Part shown: piece by piece, positions 57,111 to 64,000 of the stretch
How positions within the stretch are numbered: position 1 is the stretch's first letter
How the letters are laid out: every line of letters begins with the position of its first letter
Assembly (NCBI GenBank): GCA_028824685.1
Contig: JAPPCZ010000105.1
Location: 1 to 64,000 of the forward strand
Length of the DNA: 64,000 bases
Reading direction: 5' to 3'
From: Candidatus Poribacteria bacterium
Lineage (GTDB): Bacteria; Poribacteria; WGA-4E; WGA-3G
Program-made: the position numbers and the translations under genes
Notes under the pieces: model-generated
What the model saw: only the letters and a program-made list of their open reading frames with translations
Databases searched by the model: none
What the model was told of the DNA's origin: nothing

Positions 57111-57970
57111 CGAAAAAGATCGGTTTTTTTGTCAATACCACTAAGGAAAATGCCCCACAAGTTGTGGCTGACGTATCAGAACTACTCAAGAAAGCGGGTA
57201 TAGTTCCGCTGATTCCTGAAGAACAGGCAAAGGCACTCGGACTACCTCTCACAGGAATTGCTACCGAGGAGATGGTAAAAGAGGCGGAATTAGTTCTGGT
57301 GCTCGGCGGTGATGGCACTCTTCTGAGTGCGGCACACACACCACAGATTGAAAATGTGCCGATCCTCGCCATCAATATTGGTCACCTTGGGTTTTTGACA
57401 GATGCGTCTCTTGATGAACTCAAACCGACCTTAAAGGCTACACTACGAGGTGATTATCGGATAGAGCATCGGATGATGTTAGAAGTCATCGTGAACAGTC
57501 AAAGTCCGCAACCGTTCCATGCGTTTGCGCTAAACGATGTTGTTATCCGACACTATACGCGGTTAATTGAGTTGAATGCCTATATTGATGGGGAGTTATT
57601 TATTCCATATAACGCAGATGGATTGATAATTGCAACACCGAGTGGCTCAACAGGTTATTCGCTCGCGTGTGGAGGAACGATTGTAGCACCACAGTTGGAA
57701 GCGATTTTACTGACGCCGATTGCACCGCATAGTCTCACAGTGCGCCCCTTCATTGCACACGGGGACGCGGAGATAAGGGTGGAGATGCATTCCACGTATG
57801 AACACTTAGACCTTTTTATTGATGGACAACGCGAAACACATACCCTTGCAAGAGAAGCGGAGATAAGAGTACGGAAGGCAAAACGAACAATTCAACTTAT
57901 CCGATCTCAAAGTCATAGTTATTACAAAGCATTGCGCGAAAAGTTGATGTTAGGTGAAAGAATTAAATAA
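57107..57970 (+). CDS. nadK: NAD kinase
   Basis: 'LVLVLGGDGTLLSAAH', 'NIGHLGFLTD', 'TPSGSTGYSLACGG'; ATGA overlap with the DUF368 stop, start adjusted from 57044. Confidence 0.95.
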   Translation: MTKKIGFFVNTTKENAPQVVADVSELLKKAGIVPLIPEEQAKALGLPLTGIATEEMVKEAELVLVLGGDGTLLSAAHTPQIENVPILAINIGHLGFLTDASLDELKPTLKATLRGDYRIEHRMMLEVIVNSQSPQPFHAFALNDVVIRHYTRLIELNAYIDGELFIPYNADGLIIATPSGSTGYSLACGGTIVAPQLEAILLTPIAPHSLTVRPFIAHGDAEIRVEMHSTYEHLDLFIDGQRETHTLAREAEIRVRKAKRTIQLIRSQSHSYYKALREKLMLGERIK

Positions 57971-58000
57971 GAGATATTAGGTTTTTATAAGGATAAAACC

Positions 58001-59701
58001 GTGATAGAAGCGATCTCTATCCGCAATATTGCCCTGATAGACGAACTTGAACTTGAACTCTCACCGGGATTGAACATCTTTACCGGTGAAACAGGCGCAG
58101 GAAAGTCGGTTATCCTCAAATCAATTGGCTTGGTTTTAGGTGAACGGACTTCTGCTGATATTGTGCGGGAAGGCACTGAATCTGCGGCTGTGGAAGTCAG
58201 TGTTGTGCCATCATCACAACTGCCGATAGATACAGAATCGGGTGATAATTTAGTTCTCTCAAGACAAATCAGTATAAACGGCAGAAGTCGGTGCCGTATC
58301 AACGGAGAGTTAGCCAATTTAAAGCAGCTTGAAGAACTTGGCACCTTGCTGGTTGATATTCACGGGCAACACGAGCATCAATCGTTGTTTAGAACTGAAA
58401 TGCATCTTGAACTATTAGATGATTTTGGAGAGACAGACACAGAGCGACAACAAGTAAGCGAAAAATATCACCACCTTCTTGATTTGCAGCGGGAGATAGA
58501 TTCACTCTTACATACATTGCGGACATCTGAACGCGAAAAGGAACTCCTTGAATTTGAGGTGAAGGAACTTGCTGCAGCAAGCCTCCAAGAAGGTGAAGAG
58601 GAAGAGCTGACTGCCGAGATGCACGTCCTAAACAACGCAGAAGAATTATATGAATCCGCAAATATAGTGTATGAGCAACTTGATGGACAGGGCGATTTTG
58701 GAGGCACAAGTTCTGGTGGAAGCGGCTCAGTTTTACAAAATCTAAGAGATTCCGTTAAGACCTTCGCAAAATTATCTGAAATGGATGCAAGTCTTTCGGA
58801 GTTGAGTGAGCGAATAGATTCATCATTATACGAACTTGAGGATATTGCTTCACAAATCCGTCAGTATGCTGACACTGTAGAATTCAACCCAAGCCGCCTT
58901 GCTGAAGTAACGGACCGATTGGAACTTATTTCTAAATTCAAGAGGCGATATGGTAATACTATATCGGAGATGATAAATTACCAAGCAGAGGCAGAACGAA
59001 AATTAGAGGATTTAGAACTCGGTTCCGATAAAATAGATTTACTTAAAGAGCAAATTCAAGAAATAAAACAGGATATACTTCAGTTATGTGTTATGTTGTC
59101 CGATAAGCGCAAAAAAGTTGCTGAAGGACTTTCAGCATCGGTTGAGAAGGAACTGCAAGAACTTGGCATGGAAAAAGCGGAATTTCGGACATTGGTAGAA
59201 CCTATTCAAGATGAAAATGGTTTTCTTTTGATTGATGGAAATCGTTATACGTGCCGTGAGCACGGTATGGATAAAGTTGAGTTCTTAATTGCGCCGAACG
59301 TCGGTTCTGATTTGCGTCCGTTAGCAAGAATCGCATCGGGTGGCGAAATATCCCGCGTCATGCTGGCACTAAAAACAGTGCTGGTTCAAGTTGATAATAT
59401 CCCGACTGTGCTTTTTGATGAGATTGATAGCGGAATAGGCGGCAAAATTGCTGATGTCGTTGGTAAGAAATTAAAAGAACTTTCCCAATCTGCCCAAGTT
59501 ATCTGCATTACACATTTACCGCAGATTGCCCGTTTCGCTGACCGTCATTTTTTAGTTGAGAAAGAGGTGGTAGGTGAGCGCACGTTGATTAATGCTAAAC
59601 CCTTGACTGAAGCTGAACGTGTCACTGAAATTGCACGTATGCACGGCGGAAAAGAGACGGAAGTCGGACTTGCCCATGCGCGTGAACTATTGAGTGGATA
59701 G
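58001..59701 (+). CDS. recN: DNA repair protein RecN
   Basis: 'IEAISIRNIALIDELELELSPGLNIFTGETGAGKSVILKSIGLVLGERTSADIVR', 'RIASGGEISRVMLALKTVL', 'VLFDEIDSGIGGKIADVVG'. Confidence 0.97.
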   Translation: MIEAISIRNIALIDELELELSPGLNIFTGETGAGKSVILKSIGLVLGERTSADIVREGTESAAVEVSVVPSSQLPIDTESGDNLVLSRQISINGRSRCRINGELANLKQLEELGTLLVDIHGQHEHQSLFRTEMHLELLDDFGETDTERQQVSEKYHHLLDLQREIDSLLHTLRTSEREKELLEFEVKELAAASLQEGEEEELTAEMHVLNNAEELYESANIVYEQLDGQGDFGGTSSGGSGSVLQNLRDSVKTFAKLSEMDASLSELSERIDSSLYELEDIASQIRQYADTVEFNPSRLAEVTDRLELISKFKRRYGNTISEMINYQAEAERKLEDLELGSDKIDLLKEQIQEIKQDILQLCVMLSDKRKKVAEGLSASVEKELQELGMEKAEFRTLVEPIQDENGFLLIDGNRYTCREHGMDKVEFLIAPNVGSDLRPLARIASGGEISRVMLALKTVLVQVDNIPTVLFDEIDSGIGGKIADVVGKKLKELSQSAQVICITHLPQIARFADRHFLVEKEVVGERTLINAKPLTEAERVTEIARMHGGKETEVGLAHARELLSG

Positions 59702-59725
59702 TTTCCCTCAAAGGATCATTTAAAA

Positions 59726-62700
59726 ATGGATGAAAGGTTTACACAATCAAACGGCACAAACGTCTATACTGGCTGTGAGTTGCTCGTCAAAGGTTCATTA
59801 GAGAGTGGCGTTAGTCTGATGACAGGGTATCCCGGTTCACCGCTTGCTGAGGTATTTGATGTTCTGGAGCGTAATGCCGATCTCCTCAAATCAAATGGCA
59901 TCGTAGCGCAGATAGCCAATAACGAGGCGTTAAGCATTGCCCGATTGAACGGTTCGCAAATGGCAGATATGCGCGCAATCACGTTTATGAAGAGTGTAGG
60001 GTTGCACGTTGCGTCCGATGCGCTTGCCATTAGTAATATGGCGGGCACAACCGGTGGTGCTGTCGTTGTTGTGGGTGATGATACGTGGTCCTATAGCACG
60101 CAAGTTCCTGCCGATTCACGTGTGTTGGCACGACATCTCTATATGCCGCTTTTAGAGCCATCAACTTGGCAAGAGATGAAAAATTGGATTAATTATGGGT
60201 TTGAGATTTCTGCTGCAGCAAACCTTTATACTTGCTATTTAACAACACAGAATCAGGCAGATGGCGGTGGAATTGTTGAATTACACCCAAATAATCCTCC
60301 AGCCATTAGCCAAATCGCACAAACGGAATTGAATACAGAGTTGATCTCTACAGATGACCGTGTGGTCTTACCGCCTGATACTGCCCGTATCGAAATTGAG
60401 ACCCTCCGAGAAAGGTTTCCTGCCGCGCTTGAAACAGCAAAGCGATTAGGACTTAACGAAATTCTCTATCCTGCAAATAGTAATGGAAATTCGGCATCTA
60501 TTCAAACACAACATAGAATCGGATTCGTAACGTCTGGTTTTAGTTATGTTTATCTGGAACATGCCTTAACTGAACTAAACCTCAGCGGTTCAGTCCCTAT
60601 CCTCAAACTCGGTATGACACACCCACTTGACGAAGATATTATCTACGAGTTTGCAAAGGGATTAGATGAACTGTTTGTCATTGAAGAGAAACGTCCTCTC
60701 CTTGAAAATGAAATTAAGGCATTTCTGACACATAAGTATCAGGAAGGGAATCTGGATAAGTATGTCAAAGTGTGGGGCAAACAGTTTCCTGAAGGATTAC
60801 CCGGAATTCCAATAGAAGCAGGTTTAGACACTTCTATTCTGATTCAACGTTTAATTTCGCTCTTTTCAAACAATGGAAACAACACTCAATATGCCAAAAG
60901 TGTTCTTGTGGATACAGAGCTTTTTGAAAAAGAAGCGCAGCTGCAGCAAGAGGTAGCTGAAATCAAGACGGATATCCCCGCACGCACCCCCACTTTCTGT
61001 CCCGGATGTCCACATAGAGATTCCTCCAGCGTTTTTCTTGAAATTACAAATCAATTTACGGATGCCTCGTATATGCAGAAGCATCACGATTCACCTCCTG
61101 TCGATCTGGTTTTTCACGGTGATATCGGGTGCTATTCAATGCTAAAATACGAACCCTTTCCGCGCTTGATGCATAATCTCTCTGCAATGACGTTAGGCGG
61201 TGGCGCAGGCGCAGGTATTGATCCCTTCATCGTCAACAAGCAGATCGTTTTCATGGGGGATTCAACCTTCTTTCACGGTGGCATGTCCGCAATCTCCGAC
61301 TCTATCAAGAACAATCAGGATATCGCCTATATTATTTTAGATAATCAAACAACGGCAATGACAGGACACCAACCGACACCTGCAGGTGAAATGGACATCC
61401 TTGGAAATCCGACTTTTGCACAAGACATTGAGAAAGTTGTCCAAGGATTGGCAGGAAATTCTGAGATTACGATTGTCCGAGTGAACCCGGAAGATAGATT
61501 GAACTACAAAAAATATCTTGAGAAGGCAATTTTGAGAGATGGTGTCAAAATTATCATTGCGGACAAAGAATGTGCAATTACCTTCCACAGACGCCGCCGA
61601 CGCGAACAACAAGCAATCAAAGAAAAAGATGGCTTCTTGAAGGTTGAAAAACACATCAATATTACATCGGAAGTCTGTGAGTTTTGTTTAGAATGTACAA
61701 AATCTACAGGATGTCCTGCCCTAAAAATTGTTGATACCGACTATGGAAACAAAATAGCAATTGATCGTTCTAACTGTGTAACCGATGGTGCCTGTGCGCG
61801 AATTAAATGGGCATGTCCTTCCTTTGAAGAAGTTGTTATCACACGGAAACGCCCACCCCGCACACAATATGTTCACCAAATTGAAAAACCTAAACAGACG
61901 GACGAAGAATCCGCAAATGAGTGGGAAGATTCAGGGATATCTGGATTACTTGCACAACTCGGATTAAACGGAGGCACTCCTTTACCGCCACCGCCGCCAC
62001 AAACTTTTGATAGAGTTTGGAGTGCTTATGCTGCGGGTGTTGGTGGGATGGGTATCGGCACAATCTCTAAAATTCTTGTTGTTGCAGGGTATATCCAAGG
62101 GTATGATGTGCATTTCTGTGATAGAAAAGGTTTAGCGATACGGAATGGCGGTGTCTATACACACGTAACTTATACAAATAATGGTGGTAAGATTTCACCG
62201 ATTATCCCTTACGGCAAAGCGGATCTTGTCATGGGACTTGACATTTTGGAGACGGTTCGAGGTATTACATCCGATTCGGTTTTCCGTGTGGCATCGTCTG
62301 AACGTACTGCCGCCGTTGTCAATACGGCTAAAACAGAGACAATGACAACCCTCATCGGGAAGGATAGTTTTGAGACTGATGATTTAGAAGCGGCTATTGA
62401 ACAAAATACGAATGCTTATGTTGGGATCAATCTATTTGACATTTCCGAACAATTGTTCGGTACAAAGTTGTACGCGAATATCATGCTAATAGGGGTTGCG
62501 TTCCAACGCGGTTTGATGCCACTTGAGCTGGAACCGTTGAAACTCGCATTGAAGCAGATGGTCAGACGTTCCGACCTACAGCAGAATCTCAATGCTTTGG
62601 AAATTGGAAGATACCTTGCAGTCAATGAAAAAGTTGATAGCACTCTACTGCAACATACATCCGATGTTTCAAAACAGACATACACAGAGACATTAGCGGA

Positions 62701-63403
62701 AAAAAGGGGTATTCTATCAGAAAAATTCCGTGGTAAACATCTGGCAGATTCATACCTTAGTTTAGTTGAGGATATCATCAAGAAAGTTAGTTTAGATGAG
62801 GCGACACATCAAAGTCTTGCAATTTATACTTATGATTTAATTCAGTTTGAAAATATAGACTACGCTCGGTTATACATTGAGAAAATAGAACAGATTCACG
62901 AAAAAGACTTTGGTGACTACCGTGCCACAAAAGCTGCTATTAAATATCTACACAAAGTAATGCTGATTAAGGATGAGGTATATGTTTCACATCTGCTGAC
63001 AAGCAAAGAAAAACTTGCACGCGATAAGGTCCGCTATAATGTTGATGAAAAAAATGGTGATAAAATACGATACCTTCACCTCAATCGTCCGCATTTTACC
63101 TTTATGGGTTTTGATATTGAACATGATATTGATGCGCGAAATTGGATGTTGCACTTGATGAAACGGATGAAGTTTCTAAGACGCTGGTTATCGCAATGGC
63201 ACGCAAAAGAGAAGGAATTCCGAGATTGGTATATCAGAGAAGTGATAGATACTTTTGCCCCAACTGATGACGAAAACTATGCTAAACATGTGAAGGCATT
63301 GGAATGTGCCGAAACTGTTCGGGGTTATAGGGAAATTCGGTACCCGACAATGGAAGCAGCAAGACAAACGGTTGAGAAATTGCTTGCTTCAGAGTCATCG
63401 TAA
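59726..63403 (+). CDS. Fused indolepyruvate ferredoxin oxidoreductase family protein (alpha/TPP, Fe-S, gamma, C-terminal DUF6537-like)
   Basis: 'LMTGYPGSPLAEVFDVLE', 'TFCPGCPHRDSS', Cys-rich 'CEFCLECTKSTGCPALK', 'GVGGMGIGTISKILVVAGYIQGYDVHFCDRKGLAIRNGGVYTHV'. Confidence 0.9.
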   Translation: MDERFTQSNGTNVYTGCELLVKGSLESGVSLMTGYPGSPLAEVFDVLERNADLLKSNGIVAQIANNEALSIARLNGSQMADMRAITFMKSVGLHVASDALAISNMAGTTGGAVVVVGDDTWSYSTQVPADSRVLARHLYMPLLEPSTWQEMKNWINYGFEISAAANLYTCYLTTQNQADGGGIVELHPNNPPAISQIAQTELNTELISTDDRVVLPPDTARIEIETLRERFPAALETAKRLGLNEILYPANSNGNSASIQTQHRIGFVTSGFSYVYLEHALTELNLSGSVPILKLGMTHPLDEDIIYEFAKGLDELFVIEEKRPLLENEIKAFLTHKYQEGNLDKYVKVWGKQFPEGLPGIPIEAGLDTSILIQRLISLFSNNGNNTQYAKSVLVDTELFEKEAQLQQEVAEIKTDIPARTPTFCPGCPHRDSSSVFLEITNQFTDASYMQKHHDSPPVDLVFHGDIGCYSMLKYEPFPRLMHNLSAMTLGGGAGAGIDPFIVNKQIVFMGDSTFFHGGMSAISDSIKNNQDIAYIILDNQTTAMTGHQPTPAGEMDILGNPTFAQDIEKVVQGLAGNSEITIVRVNPEDRLNYKKYLEKAILRDGVKIIIADKECAITFHRRRRREQQAIKEKDGFLKVEKHINITSEVCEFCLECTKSTGCPALKIVDTDYGNKIAIDRSNCVTDGACARIKWACPSFEEVVITRKRPPRTQYVHQIEKPKQTDEESANEWEDSGISGLLAQLGLNGGTPLPPPPPQTFDRVWSAYAAGVGGMGIGTISKILVVAGYIQGYDVHFCDRKGLAIRNGGVYTHVTYTNNGGKISPIIPYGKADLVMGLDILETVRGITSDSVFRVASSERTAAVVNTAKTETMTTLIGKDSFETDDLEAAIEQNTNAYVGINLFDISEQLFGTKLYANIMLIGVAFQRGLMPLELEPLKLALKQMVRRSDLQQNLNALEIGRYLAVNEKVDSTLLQHTSDVSKQTYTETLAEKRGILSEKFRGKHLADSYLSLVEDIIKKVSLDEATHQSLAIYTYDLIQFENIDYARLYIEKIEQIHEKDFGDYRATKAAIKYLHKVMLIKDEVYVSHLLTSKEKLARDKVRYNVDEKNGDKIRYLHLNRPHFTFMGFDIEHDIDARNWMLHLMKRMKFLRRWLSQWHAKEKEFRDWYIREVIDTFAPTDDENYAKHVKALECAETVRGYREIRYPTMEAARQTVEKLLASESS

Positions 63404-63493
63404 CGCGTAGCATCTGTGGATTAGAGAATATCATATTTAAATCAAAAATAGAAACATAGAATCTTGTAATAGATAAAACTAAAGGAATGCACA

Positions 63494-64000
63494 GTGCTAT
63501 CCTTTAAACTTAGTCAAACGGTAAAAACAGACCCTATAGATGATGATCCCGATGACTACATCAATCAGGGGAACGCAAAGGTAAAACGTGGTCAATACGA
63601 GAAGGCTATTGAGGACTACAACACTGCCATAAAAGTTGAACCACATAACGCAATTTCCTACAACAATCGGGGAGCTGCAAAAGCAATGCTCAATCAATAT
63701 GATGCTGCACTTGCCGACTATGACTTTGCTATATATCTTGAACCGGATTATGCTGATGCCTACTACAATCGAGGTTATATAAAGGATGAACTCGAACTGT
63801 ATCAGTCCGCTATTGGGGATTATGATACCGTTATACAACTTAAATCTAATTATACAGATGCTTATATCAATCGAGGAGCTGCAAAGGTGGCACTTCGCCA
63901 ATACGAGGAGGCTATCAAGGATTATGATACTGCCATACGCCAAAAACCCCATCATGCTATTGCCTACTGCAGTCGAGGTGAGGCAAAGGCAGAACAAGGG
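63494..64000 (+). CDS. TPR-repeat protein, partial at window end, probable GTG start
   Basis: Own translation: 'VLSFKLSQTVKTDPIDDDPDDYINQGNAKVKRGQYEKAIEDYNTAIKVEPHNAISYNNRGAAKAMLNQYDAALADYDFAIYLEPDYADAYYNRG...', 34-aa periodicity; absent from the supplied ORF track. Confidence 0.85.
   Translation, partial: MLSFKLSQTVKTDPIDDDPDDYINQGNAKVKRGQYEKAIEDYNTAIKVEPHNAISYNNRGAAKAMLNQYDAALADYDFAIYLEPDYADAYYNRGYIKDELELYQSAIGDYDTVIQLKSNYTDAYINRGAAKVALRQYEEAIKDYDTAIRQKPHHAIAYCSRGEAKAEQG

Noticed and set aside
63497-63997. 166-aa minus-strand ORF
   Set aside because: Antisense shadow of a clear TPR coding sequence on the plus strand.

Overview
The window is a gene-dense, moderately AT-rich bacterial chromosome segment. 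PhyH dioxygenases, Gfo/Idh oxidoreductases, LamG/TPR/LRR secreted proteins, DUF3500 and abundant dispersed hairpin repeats suggest a Candidatus Poribacteria-like or related lineage; that assignment is inference. I see no rRNA, tRNA or CRISPR array. Housekeeping genes include serA, msrA, comF, smc, recG, DUF368-nadK-recN and a fused indolepyruvate:ferredoxin oxidoreductase. A 10.2-kb ORF encodes a 3398-aa TPR/LamG protein and is followed 5 bp later by an LRR lipoprotein ORF. The best candidate for a new system is a block at about 33.9-42.9 kb: a divergent short DprA/Smf-like protein, a PLD-SNF2 helicase fusion, an Eco57I-like DNA methylase and an AlbA_2/Schlafen-like protein. The methylase ORF carries an in-frame copy of a dispersed hairpin repeat. 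Intergenic regions hold several families of palindromic repeats with compensatory stem changes. One ~340-380 bp element occurs twice, and each copy has a small ORF sharing an 'NYTNLA' peptide plus two ATACC..GGTAT palindromes exactly 20 bp apart. All domain calls were made by eye without database searches.
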